Assembly: GCF_025685415.1 (NCBI RefSeq)
Contig: NZ_JAGSYB010000001.1
Location: 1,736,001-1,800,000, forward strand
From: Terriglobus aquaticus
GTDB taxonomy: Bacteria; Acidobacteriota; Terriglobia; Terriglobales; Acidobacteriaceae
Direction of reading: 5' to 3'
Length of the DNA: 64,000 nt
Shown here: positions 46,430 to 54,228 of the stretch, piece by piece
Position numbering within the stretch: position 1 is the stretch's first letter
Layout of the letters: every line of letters begins with the position of its first letter
Notes under the pieces: model-generated
Told to the model about the DNA's origin: nothing
The model's input: only the letters and a program-made list of their open reading frames with translations
Database searches by the model: none
Made by a program: the position numbers and the translations under genes

Positions 46430-46936
46430 ATGAGCTCGAACATCAAGCACATGATGCCTGACTCCAAGCTCATTCTGCGCGACTTTCGTCCCGGCGATGA
46501 AGCCGCCTTCCGCAGCCTGAACGAGGCGTGGATCACGCGCTTCTTCAAGCTGGAAGCCTCGGATCTCGCCGTCTTCGACGATCCGCAGTCATACCTCATC
46601 GACAAGGGCGGCCGCCTCTTCTTTGCCGAACTCGACGGCGAAGCCGTGGGTTGCTGCGGCCTGCTGCCCATGCGCCCCACGGAATACGAAGTCGTCAAAA
46701 TGGCCGTCAGCGATCGCGCTCAGGGCCGTGGCATCGGGCGCCGCCTCCTGCAGCACACCATCGATCAGGGCTTCGCCATGGGTGCAACGCGCCTCTACCT
46801 GGAGAGCAACACCGCCCTCGGACCCGCGCTCCATCTCTACGAAGCGCTCGGCTTCCAGCACCTGCCGCCCGAACGCATCACGCCCTCACCCTACGCGCGC
46901 GCCAACGTCTTCATGGAACTTCTGCGTCCCGCCTAA
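46430..46936 (+). CDS. GNAT family N-acetyltransferase
   Basis: 168 aa. GNAT fold with acetyl-CoA loop QGRGIGRRLLQHTI, preceded by VVKMAVSD and followed by LYLESNTALGPALHLYEALGF. Substrate unknown. A later in-frame ATG at 46451 (MMPDSK) is also possible. The stop overlaps the convergent NUDIX stop by 4 bp. Confidence 0.85.
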   Translation: MSSNIKHMMPDSKLILRDFRPGDEAAFRSLNEAWITRFFKLEASDLAVFDDPQSYLIDKGGRLFFAELDGEAVGCCGLLPMRPTEYEVVKMAVSDRAQGRGIGRRLLQHTIDQGFAMGATRLYLESNTALGPALHLYEALGFQHLPPERITPSPYARANVFMELLRPA

Positions 46937-47616
46937 CGATCGCTGCCGCCCAGCCGCTTCCACACCAGGTACGTGCCCCACGCTGCTAGCGTGCAGTTGT
47001 CTCGAACGCGGCCATCCAGCAGCATGCGCTCAAACTCCTCCACGCTCACCCGGTGAACGGTCAACCCGTCCTCCTCCGGCTCCAGGTCGCTCTCTCCCTG
47101 GGTCAGGTCCTCGCACAGGTACACGTTGTGCTCCTGCCGCATGGCCCCGTACGCAATCCAGTTCTGCCCGATGCGCGTGATGCGACCCGCGCGCAGCCCG
47201 GTTTCTTCGCGCAGCTCGCCGCGAGCCATCTCTTCCACGTCGGCGTCCGGATCTTCCCATCCACCCTGCGGCAGTTCGAAGTAGCTGCCCTGCACCGTGT
47301 AACGGAACTGATGCACCAGCGTGATGAAGTCGCCCTGCGGCGTGTGCTCCAGCGGGATCAGGATGCATGCCGGTTCTTTGTCCAGCACGCCATAGATGCC
47401 ACGCACCCCTCCACGCCGTTCGATCACATCCTCGCGCACGCGTGACCAGTTGTTGCGGTACACCTCACGCGAAGAGATCGTCTTGATCGGCGCCTCTTCC
47501 GGCAGCACAGGCCCCGTCGGCAGACTCTTCCACTCAGAACTCAGAACACACCCCTTGCAAACCCTTTCCCACGTCGGCGGACACGGCCCGAACGCACGGC
47601 CTGCTTCTCCGCGCAC
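46933..47616 (-). CDS. NUDIX hydrolase, ADP-ribose pyrophosphatase-like
   Basis: Up to 227 aa. Nudix box GGWEDPDADVEEMARGELREETGL has the metal-binding Glu residues in REETGL, though the first Arg of the consensus is Gly. Surrounding LVHQFRYTVQGSYFELPQGG is typical of ADP-ribose/sugar-nucleotide pyrophosphatases. The true start is unclear: the GTG at 47616 lies in the U-tract of the terminator of the gene upstream, and there is no internal ATG; a non-ATG start such as CTG at 47544 behind AAGGGG is possible. Convergent with the GNAT gene. Confidence 0.82.
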   Translation of the reverse strand: MRGEAGRAFGPCPPTWERVCKGCVLSSEWKSLPTGPVLPEEAPIKTISSREVYRNNWSRVREDVIERRGGVRGIYGVLDKEPACILIPLEHTPQGDFITLVHQFRYTVQGSYFELPQGGWEDPDADVEEMARGELREETGLRAGRITRIGQNWIAYGAMRQEHNVYLCEDLTQGESDLEPEEDGLTVHRVSVEEFERMLLDGRVRDNCTLAAWGTYLVWKRLGGSDR

Positions 47617-47649
47617 AAAAAAGGCGCAGCCGGAACTCGTCTGCGCCTT
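47612..47649 (-). terminator. Rho-independent terminator after the CDGSH gene
   Basis: On the minus strand AAGGCGCAG/CTGCGCCTT (47649-47641 and 47629-47621), 11-nt loop, followed directly by a run of T. It ends the CDGSH transcript and means the NUDIX gene needs its own start further down. Confidence 0.8.
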
Positions 47650-47669
47650 CGTTTCTGGAACGGCTTACA

Positions 47670-47948
47670 TCACTGCCCAGTCAGGTTTCCGCTCACCGGC
47701 TGCATCACGTTCGTCGCCGGGCTTTCGCCGCCGGTCAGGTTACCCGGCGAGGCGTTGCACTGCCACCCGATCTTGTTGTGGCTGCCGTCGCAAAACGGCC
47801 GCTTCTCGCTCACGCCGCAGCGGCACAGGCTCACGGCGGGTTTGCCCGTCAGGTCCCACTCCGCTCCGTCCGCATCGATCAGACGAATGCCACCCTCTAT
47901 CCGCAACGGTCCGTTGCGCTTGACCGTAATCGTTACCGCATCTGCCAA
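47670..47948 (-). CDS. CDGSH iron-sulfur domain protein
   Basis: 92 aa. The 2Fe-2S motif C-x-C-x2-S-x3-P-x-C-D-G-S-H is complete in CRCGVSEKRPFCDGSH (42-57). Bacterial CDGSH proteins bind a redox-active, pH-labile cluster; role here unknown. The C-terminal tail repeats GNLTG twice. TTG start behind an AGAGGTGA site. Followed by a terminator. Confidence 0.88.
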   Translation of the reverse strand: MADAVTITVKRNGPLRIEGGIRLIDADGAEWDLTGKPAVSLCRCGVSEKRPFCDGSHNKIGWQCNASPGNLTGGESPATNVMQPVSGNLTGQ

Positions 47949-48082
47949 GAACTCACCTCTTCACCCTGCCATCGTGTCGCGCGGCTCGCGCTCGCGTCCG
48001 CATGCAACGGTGTAGCGGCAGCATAGCAGAGCGCCGGTGCCGCCCCACCATCGCGAGGCCACAGACTCGCCTGCTCCGATCG

Positions 48083-48595
48083 CTAGTGAGGCCGCAACCG
48101 AATCCGCAAGTCGTCCGCCAGCGCACGCATCTCACGCACCTTGGCTTCAGCCGCCGGGTTCAAATCGCCATCGCGCAGTACTAGGTCGCTCTGCAGCAGC
48201 AGACCCGTGATCGGTCCCCGCATGCTTTCCGCCAGCGAGCGTGTCACCTGCTCGCGGACCTGCATCTCCATCTGCTGACGACGATTCAGAATGCCGCGCA
48301 ACAGCCGCGCCACACCCGAGGCGCCCAGTGCTCGCAGGTCGACCTCCACCGGCAATGCGTCGCCGGTGTTCTGCCACAGCATCTGCGTCGGTGTCACCTC
48401 GCCATCCGGCAGCGTGGCATCCACCATCACCGCGTCAAAGCTGTAGCGCCGCAGCGACGCCAGCGCGGCCCGCCGGCTCCGCACCAGTTCAATTACCACC
48501 CCGGCGCGTTCGCTGATGGCTTCCGCCATGTTGTCCGCACCGGTGATTGCCGTCACCAGCAGTACCGTCGGCGCCAGTTCAATTTCATGGCTCAT
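48083..48595 (-). CDS. Degenerate receiver plus DHp-like signalling protein
   Basis: 170 aa. N-terminal half looks like a response-regulator receiver: VLLVTAITGADN at the first strand (the usual acidic pair is missing) and VMVDATLPDGE around a possible phospho-acceptor Asp. The C-terminal half, ESMRGPITGLLLQSDLVLRD, resembles the DHp helix of sensor kinases (HELRNPLTG-type) but lacks the phospho-histidine, and there is no ATPase domain. It could bind partners of the regulator encoded 99 bp upstream on the same strand. ATG 48595 has a GGAGAG site. Confidence 0.65.
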   Translation of the reverse strand: MSHEIELAPTVLLVTAITGADNMAEAISERAGVVIELVRSRRAALASLRRYSFDAVMVDATLPDGEVTPTQMLWQNTGDALPVEVDLRALGASGVARLLRGILNRRQQMEMQVREQVTRSLAESMRGPITGLLLQSDLVLRDGDLNPAAEAKVREMRALADDLRIRLRPH

Positions 48596-48694
48596 CGCCA
48601 ACTCTCCTGTCCCCACTACCCCGCTTGTCCAATGCATTGCAGTTCCTCCTGGCACCGCGGCCGGTCAGAGGCGCTCCGAATCGATCCGAAACGC

Positions 48695-50377
48695 TCATGC
48701 CGCCAACTCGCCTATGCCGTACTCCTTCAACTTCCGGTACAACGTCGTCTTCCCGATTCCCAGCAGCTTTGCGGTCATGATCTTGTCGCCGTTCAGTTTC
48801 TGAAGCGCCAGCAGGATCATCCGGCGCTCCATCTCCGCAATCGGTTCAATATTGATTTCCGCGGACACCGGCGTTGCCGCTGCCGTAACCACCGCTGCCG
48901 CACCTTCTTTTCGGCTGCGGCCATCAATGCGCACCGCCTCTTCGGCCGCCGCGACATCCTGGTGCAACTGCGTCGGCAGGTCCGCCAGGTGCAGCACTGG
49001 TCCGCTGGACACCGTGCACGCACGCTCAATTACCGCCTCCAGCTCCCGCACGTTCCCCGGCCACACATACTCCATCAGCACACGCATGGCGTCCGGTCCC
49101 AGGCTGAAGCTCAGCAGCCTTTCCCGGCTGTGCTTCTCCAGAAACACGGCGGCCAGCAGCGGCAGATCCTCGCGCCGCTGCCGCAGCGGAGGAACCCGCA
49201 GGTTCACCACATTCAAACGGAAATACAAGTCCTTGCGAAACGCTCCGCGCTCGACCAGCAGCGGCAGATCGCGGCTGCTCGAAGCCACGAGGCGCACGGT
49301 AAGTGGCCGCGACATCGCCGATCCCGGCGGCCGGACCGCGCGATCCTTCATCGCCCGCAGCAACTTCGATTGCAGATCCGGCGGCAACGCGTCGATCTCG
49401 TCCAGGAACAGCGTCCCGCCGCCCTCGACCGTCAGCAGCCCCACCCGCTCTTCCCGCAGGGCCGTGCCCTCGTTGCGCACATAGCCGAACAGCTCCGTTT
49501 CCAGCGTCGCCGCACTGCCGCTGCATAGCACCTGCAGGAACGGCGGGTCTGGATTCCTGGCTCCGGACTCGCCTGCTCGCTGGCGCGCACCCACCGCTGC
49601 GGCTTCGTGCAGAACCCGGGCAATCCGCTCCTTGCCCGAACCGCTTTCGCCCAGCACCATCACGGGATGGTCCGACACAGCCACGCGCAGGACCATGCTC
49701 ATCAGCTTCTGCATCGCAGGGGACGCCGCCGCCACCTGCTGCATCGCCGGGCTGGTCCGCATCTGGTGCTGCATCCGCCGCAGCTCCACGTCAAAGCTGC
49801 GCTGCTCCGCCGCCAGGTGAAGCGTGGTCGTCAGTTCCTCCAGCGAAAACGGCTTAGTCAGAAAGTCGGAAGCTCCGTTGCGCAGCGCTTCCACCGCCGT
49901 CTGCACGGAGGCAAACGCTGTCGTCACCAGGATCGGCACTCGTGGGAATTTCTGCCGCAACTGCCGCAAGACGTCCAGCCGCGCCGCTTCGGGCGACAGG
50001 TCCAGCAACACCACATCGCATTCCAGCGCGTCCAGCATGCCCGCTACTTCCGCTGGCGAGGCGCCGCGCACCGTGAATCCCATCTGCCGGCCTACTTCCA
50101 TCAGCGGCTCGCGCAGATGTTCGTCCGGCTCCACAACAAAAAGATGCAGGGGAAAGGTGCCCGCCGGCAGCGCGCTCACGCCGCCCATCTGCATGGCCCG
50201 CAGCAGTACCTCCGCGGTCGTCATACCGCTTAGCGGCACCACGTCGTCTGCGCCAGCCTGCTCGCGCGCTGATGCAGGGGCCTGCGCCGCTGCGGCTGAG
50301 CTCGCAGGCGCATTTGCCTCGCTTCGCGCGTGGCCAGGTTGGGGTGCTCTGCCGGGAACGCGTTGCCCTGTACTCAA
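48695..50377 (-). CDS. NtrC-like AAA+ response regulator without GAFTGA
   Basis: 560 aa. An Ala-rich N terminus (1-75) is followed by a receiver domain (about 78-190; EPDE, phospho-acceptor D126 in LLDLSPE, K175 in LTKPF). The AAA+ domain has Walker A GESGSGKE (243-250), Walker B GTLFLDEID (D326, E327) and the FRKDLYFRLNV arginine region; the C terminus has a Fis-type HTH (KLLGIGKTTLYRKLKEYGI). At the place of the sigma54-contacting GAFTGA loop it reads ELFGYVRNEGTAL (295-307), so sigma54 activation is unlikely. TTG start with GAGGAGAG about 7 nt upstream. Confidence 0.87.
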   Translation of the reverse strand: MSTGQRVPGRAPQPGHARSEANAPASSAAAAQAPASAREQAGADDVVPLSGMTTAEVLLRAMQMGGVSALPAGTFPLHLFVVEPDEHLREPLMEVGRQMGFTVRGASPAEVAGMLDALECDVVLLDLSPEAARLDVLRQLRQKFPRVPILVTTAFASVQTAVEALRNGASDFLTKPFSLEELTTTLHLAAEQRSFDVELRRMQHQMRTSPAMQQVAAASPAMQKLMSMVLRVAVSDHPVMVLGESGSGKERIARVLHEAAAVGARQRAGESGARNPDPPFLQVLCSGSAATLETELFGYVRNEGTALREERVGLLTVEGGGTLFLDEIDALPPDLQSKLLRAMKDRAVRPPGSAMSRPLTVRLVASSSRDLPLLVERGAFRKDLYFRLNVVNLRVPPLRQRREDLPLLAAVFLEKHSRERLLSFSLGPDAMRVLMEYVWPGNVRELEAVIERACTVSSGPVLHLADLPTQLHQDVAAAEEAVRIDGRSRKEGAAAVVTAAATPVSAEINIEPIAEMERRMILLALQKLNGDKIMTAKLLGIGKTTLYRKLKEYGIGELAA

Positions 50378-50485
50378 TGCTGCTCTCCTCCGCGTGTCAT
50401 CGCGGGGTGTTTTTCAACACAGATGGAGAGAACAACAGCAGAAAACAGGTGCTCGCCCCTTACCGGTATCCGGCTGAGGTCTAAA

Positions 50486-50505
50486 GCTTCGGCTACAGCC
50501 GAAGC
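50486..50505. repeat. Perfect 9-bp palindrome (operator or hairpin)
   Basis: GCTTCGGCT and AGCCGAAGC separated by 2 bp, about 110 bp from the NtrC-like start and 120 bp from rph. It could be a binding site for the Fis-type HTH regulator or an RNA hairpin in its leader; there is no adjacent T-run. Confidence 0.5.
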
Positions 50506-50610
50506 AGCGCACGCGCGATAAGTATCTTTGCACAAATCTTCGGGCTACGCACCCTGTCGCTGGCGGTTCTGCTTCGCCCGGTGAAACTCTAGGTAACCCC
50601 GGCCAAACTC

Positions 50611-50616
50611 TATACT
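50611..50616 (+). promoter_or_regulatory. -10-like TATACT box of rph (leaderless type)
   Basis: TATACT ending 6 nt before the GTG start of rph. Confidence 0.5.
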
Positions 50617-50622
50617 CGGGGT

Positions 50623-51366
50623 GTGAACGTCCACCCCATCTTCCGTGCGGAGAACCGCGCCGCCGACCAGCTCCGCCCCATCCGTCTCACCCCGGACTTC
50701 GTCGCCACCGCCGAGGGTTCCGTGCTCGTCGAGTTCGGCCACACCCGCGTCCTCTGCAACGCCACCGTCGAGCAGACCGTGCCCGGCTGGCTGCGCAACA
50801 GCGGCAAAGGCTGGGTCACCGCCGAATACTCCATGCTGCCCCGTGCCACCCTCACCCGTACCCCGCGCGAATCCGAGCGGGGCAAGATCGGCGGCCGTAC
50901 CCACGAGATCCAGCGCCTCATCGGTCGCTCCCTGCGGTCCGTGGTCGACCTGCGCGCCCTCGGCGAACGCTCCATCATCCTCGACTGTGACGTCCTGCAG
51001 GCCGACGGCGGAACCCGCACTGCCGCCATCACGGGCGCAGCCGCGGCGCTGTCCCTGGCGCTCAACAAACTTGTCGCTTCCGGCACGCTGCCCGCCTCGC
51101 CCATGCGCGAACTTGTTGCCGCGGTCTCGGTCGGCATCGTCGAGGGCCAGGTTCTCCTGGACCTCGACTACCAGGAAGACTCCCAGGCCGAGACCGACAG
51201 CAACGTCGTCATGACTGCCTCGGGCGGCCTGGTCGAAACCCAGGCCACAGCCGAGCGCACGCCCTACACCCGGGACCAGCTCACCGAGATGCTCGACGTC
51301 GCCTCCCAGGGCATTCAGCAGCTCATCGCCACCCAGGCCGCGCTGCTCGCTCCGTCAGCCTCCTGA
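50623..51366 (+). CDS. rph: Ribonuclease PH
   Basis: 247 aa phosphorolytic 3' exoribonuclease that trims tRNA 3' ends. Motifs: [52 protein letters not shown] and [22 protein letters not shown] start at 50623, fitting the family N terminus ([14 protein letters not shown]) and the TATACT box. Confidence 0.97.
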   Translation: MNVHPIFRAENRAADQLRPIRLTPDFVATAEGSVLVEFGHTRVLCNATVEQTVPGWLRNSGKGWVTAEYSMLPRATLTRTPRESERGKIGGRTHEIQRLIGRSLRSVVDLRALGERSIILDCDVLQADGGTRTAAITGAAAALSLALNKLVASGTLPASPMRELVAAVSVGIVEGQVLLDLDYQEDSQAETDSNVVMTASGGLVETQATAERTPYTRDQLTEMLDVASQGIQQLIATQAALLAPSAS

Positions 51367-51475
51367 CGGAGCGCCTCCCGCCACTCTCCGCAGGAACACG
51401 CCTCCGCACGCCACCATCTTGTTGCGTCGTCGCCTGCCGGTACACCGCAGCACGGCGCGCACCATCCCACGTGTC

Positions 51476-51691
51476 ATGGAAAACAACGCGTACGAAGCGA
51501 ACCGCGATCCCAAGTCGCCCAACAAAGGCGTGAACACCCCCGTATTCCTCTTCTCCATCGGTGCGTTCCTCATTGCCTGCCTGCTGGCTGCCACCTGCTG
51601 GTTCTGGTACGCCGGCCATCGGGGCCTGTCTGCCACGCCGCACGAGGGCCCGACCGGTGTTGGCGGCATGACCGCAGGTTCGAAGAAGTAG
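51476..51691 (+). CDS. Small single-helix membrane protein, unknown
   Basis: 71 aa. A polar N terminus (MENNAYEANRDPKSPNKG) is followed by one membrane helix (PVFLFSIGAFLIACLLAATCWFW) and a short Gly-rich tail. Lies 109 bp after rph. An upstream TTG would extend it by 19 residues but gives an atypical Arg-rich start. Function unknown. Confidence 0.6.
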   Translation: MENNAYEANRDPKSPNKGVNTPVFLFSIGAFLIACLLAATCWFWYAGHRGLSATPHEGPTGVGGMTAGSKK

Positions 51692-51801
51692 CCTCTCTCG
51701 CGGCATCGGCTCCGCGCCGGCTCCCGGTCACGGGACGTTCAAGCGTCCACCTGCGCCTATCCGTTACCATCGAACAGTCAGTTCGGGAGGAAATGTAAGT
51801 C

Positions 51802-52815
51802 ATGGCCACCAAGCCCACTGCCGGAAAACTCGCCGGTCTTCAAGCCGTCTCCGACGCCCGCGGCGTCATCGCCGCCGCCGCCATGGACCAGCGCGGTTCC
51901 CTGCAGAAGTCCATCGCCGCCGCGCGCGGCGGCACGGCTTCCGATAAAGATCTGGAGACCTTCAAGGTCCTGGTCACAGAGGTGCTCACCCGCTACGCGT
52001 CCGCAATCCTCATGGACCCGGAGTACGGCCTGCCCGCGACCAAGGTGCGCAACGACGCCGGCCTTCTGCTGGCCTATGAAAAGACCGGCTACGACGCCAA
52101 CACGGCCGGCCGTCTGCCCGACCTGCTCGACCACTGGAGCGTTCGCCGCCTGAAGGAAGCCGGTGCCGACTGCATCAAGATCCTGCTCTACTACTCGCCG
52201 CTTGAGCAGACCGCAATCAATGACGTCAAGCACGCCTGGGTCGAGCGCATTGGCGATGAGTGCCTCGCTCACGACATCCCGTTCTTCCTCGAAACGGTCG
52301 GCTACGACGTCGATGGCGCCGGCGAAAAGACCCTCGAATACGCGAAGAAGAAGCCCGTCATCGTCTCCGGCTCCATGGCCGAGTTCGGCAAGACGCGCTA
52401 CAACGTCGACGTCCTCAAGGTGGAAGTGCCGGTCGAAATGAGCTTCGTTGAAGGCACCGCCGCCTACAAGGGCGAGAAGGCCTACACCCGCGCCGAAGCC
52501 CTGGAGTACTTCCGCGATGCCGAGGGCATGAGCGACAAGCCTTTCATCTATCTCTCCGCCGGCGTCTCCAACCCCGTCTTCATCGAAACGCTCGAACTCG
52601 CCGCCGAGTCCGGCACCAAGTTCAACGGCGTCCTGTGCGGCCGCGCCACCTGGAAAGACGGCATCGACATCTACGCCAAGCAGGGAGAAACACCCTTCCG
52701 CGCCTGGCTCGAAACCAAGGGCGTCGAAAACATCCAGAACGTTAACAAAGCCCTCGAAGCCGCAACCCCCTGGTACACCAAGTTCGGCGCCACCAGCTAC
52801 GACGAACTCCGCTAG
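51802..52815 (+). CDS. Tagatose-1,6-bisphosphate aldolase-like (LacD family)
   Basis: 337 aa class I aldolase. The Schiff-base Lys is expected in ADCIKILLYYSP, and AAAMDQRGSL, ILMDPEYGLPA, VDVLKVEVPVEM and YLSAGVS are LacD-family motifs. It cleaves tagatose-1,6-bisphosphate to DHAP and glyceraldehyde-3-phosphate, and such enzymes can also act on fructose-1,6-bisphosphate. No other lac/tagatose genes are nearby, so a general glycolytic or other aldolase role is possible. GGGAGG ribosome-binding site; followed by a strong terminator. Confidence 0.9.
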   Translation: MATKPTAGKLAGLQAVSDARGVIAAAAMDQRGSLQKSIAAARGGTASDKDLETFKVLVTEVLTRYASAILMDPEYGLPATKVRNDAGLLLAYEKTGYDANTAGRLPDLLDHWSVRRLKEAGADCIKILLYYSPLEQTAINDVKHAWVERIGDECLAHDIPFFLETVGYDVDGAGEKTLEYAKKKPVIVSGSMAEFGKTRYNVDVLKVEVPVEMSFVEGTAAYKGEKAYTRAEALEYFRDAEGMSDKPFIYLSAGVSNPVFIETLELAAESGTKFNGVLCGRATWKDGIDIYAKQGETPFRAWLETKGVENIQNVNKALEAATPWYTKFGATSYDELR

Positions 52816-52836
52816 CACACTCCAAGAACACAGCCG

Positions 52837-52864
52837 AGAAAGGCGGACTTCGGTCCGCCTTTCT
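52837..52864 (+). terminator. Hairpin terminator with UUCG loop
   Basis: Perfect 12-bp stem AGAAAGGCGGAC/GTCCGCCTTTCT closed by a TTCG tetraloop, 21 bp after the aldolase stop. Confidence 0.85.
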
Positions 52865-52935
52865 GCGTTAGCGCTTACGAAAATCGACCGCGCAGGCCCG
52901 GACAAAAGCATCCGAAACAGCCCCGTTTCCGCTGC

Positions 52936-52941
52936 TACACT
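52936..52941 (+). promoter_or_regulatory. -10-like TACACT box of the POTRA gene (leaderless type)
   Basis: TACACT ending 6 nt before the ATG at 52948. Confidence 0.5.
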
Positions 52942-52947
52942 TCCGCC

Positions 52948-54224
52948 ATGCGTTTCCCTGTTTTGCTTTCTGTCGCGGCGCTTGCCGCCTGCCTTCCCGT
53001 GTCTGCGCAACAGCACTTCACACTCAAGCGCATCGTCTTCCAGGGCAAAACACCCTACACCAACGAGCAGCTTCAGGCCGCATCCGGCCTCAAACCCGGT
53101 CAGACCATCACCACCGCCGACCTGACCGCAGCCGCACAACGTCTGATGGACACCGGCGCAATGCGCGACGTGGAGCCCTCTCTCGACGGAGCCGTCACCG
53201 GCATCACGGCGATCCTTAAAGTCACGCCGGTCGACGCGAAGGAGCTACTGCCCACCGCCGTCGACAACCTCATCTGGCTCGATCCCAAGCAGCTTTCATC
53301 CGAGTTACACCGCCGAGTCCCGTTGTACTCTCCGCAGTTGCCGCAGGCAGGCACACTCGGCACGCAGGTGCGCGACGCCCTGCAGGCCATGCTCGCCGAA
53401 AAGGGTGTCACGTACAAAGTTGAGCTGGTCGACACGCCCTCGACCGACACCGCGCCGGAGACGCTCCACTTCCGCATCAACAATCCAACTCTCGTGCTGA
53501 ACAGCGTTCACCTGGAAGGCCTAATCACCGAAACTGCGCCCGCACTTCGGCAGAGTCTGCGCGGCGTCGTGGGCAAGCCCTATGACGAAGGTTCTGGCGA
53601 ATCGCTCGATGATCGCCTGCTAACGCCTTTCCGGGACACAGGCTACCTGGATGCCACCATCAGCGGCCTTTCTCGCTCGGCAGAGGCCGAAAAGGCGGGT
53701 GTGGTGGGAGTCGTCATCTCCGGCACCGTGACTGCTCTTACCATGTTGGCACTCTCACCTACGCGGGCGCACCGCTGTACTCACCCCAGCAGTTCGCGGC
53801 GACTCAGAAGCTGCATGCCGGTGACGTCGCTTCGCAAGCGGCGCTGCAGGCTTCCTTTCAGCCCATCCTCGACACGTACCACGACCAGGGTTACGTCGAC
53901 GTTCGCGTGGACACCGCTCCGCAACTCGATCGCACGGGCCACACCGTCAATTACGCCATCACCGTGATACCCGGCCAGCAGTACACCGTCGGAGCCGTCC
54001 ACGCGGACGGCCTGACCGGTCAGGCCCAGACCGACTTCGACGGGAACTGGAAGCTCAAGCCAGGCAGCGTCTATAACGCGTCGTACCCGCGAACGTTCCT
54101 TCGCAACAACTCCGCTCTTCGATCGCTGCAGCCCTACACCGCCGTGTACGACACCAAGGCCGATCCAGCGACGCACACCATCGATCTCAACATCCACTTC
54201 CTGCGCAACAACAACCGGGGCTAA
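52948..54224 (+). pseudogene. Exported POTRA-repeat protein, interrupted by one frameshift
   Basis: Signal peptide (MRFPVLLSVAALAACLPVSAQ), then POTRA-like repeats: FTLKRIVFQGKTPYTNEQLQAASGLKPGQ and LVLNSVHLEGLITETAPALRQSL. The frame is lost near 53734-53739; adding one base there gives HVGTLTYAGAPLYSPQQFAATQKLHAGD and a third repeat (YTVGAVHADGLTG) to 54224, about 425 aa in total. No beta-barrel follows. POTRA domains of this kind act in outer-membrane protein assembly or secretion. Either a sequencing error or an inactivated gene. Confidence 0.78.
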
Positions 54225-54228
54225 CGCC

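Larger units (their letters stand above)
50378..50622. other. Divergent intergenic region with a hairpin
   Basis: 245 bp between the NtrC-like gene (minus) and rph (plus). It contains the palindrome described separately (50486-50505) and the rph -10 box. No gene seen. Confidence 0.5.
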
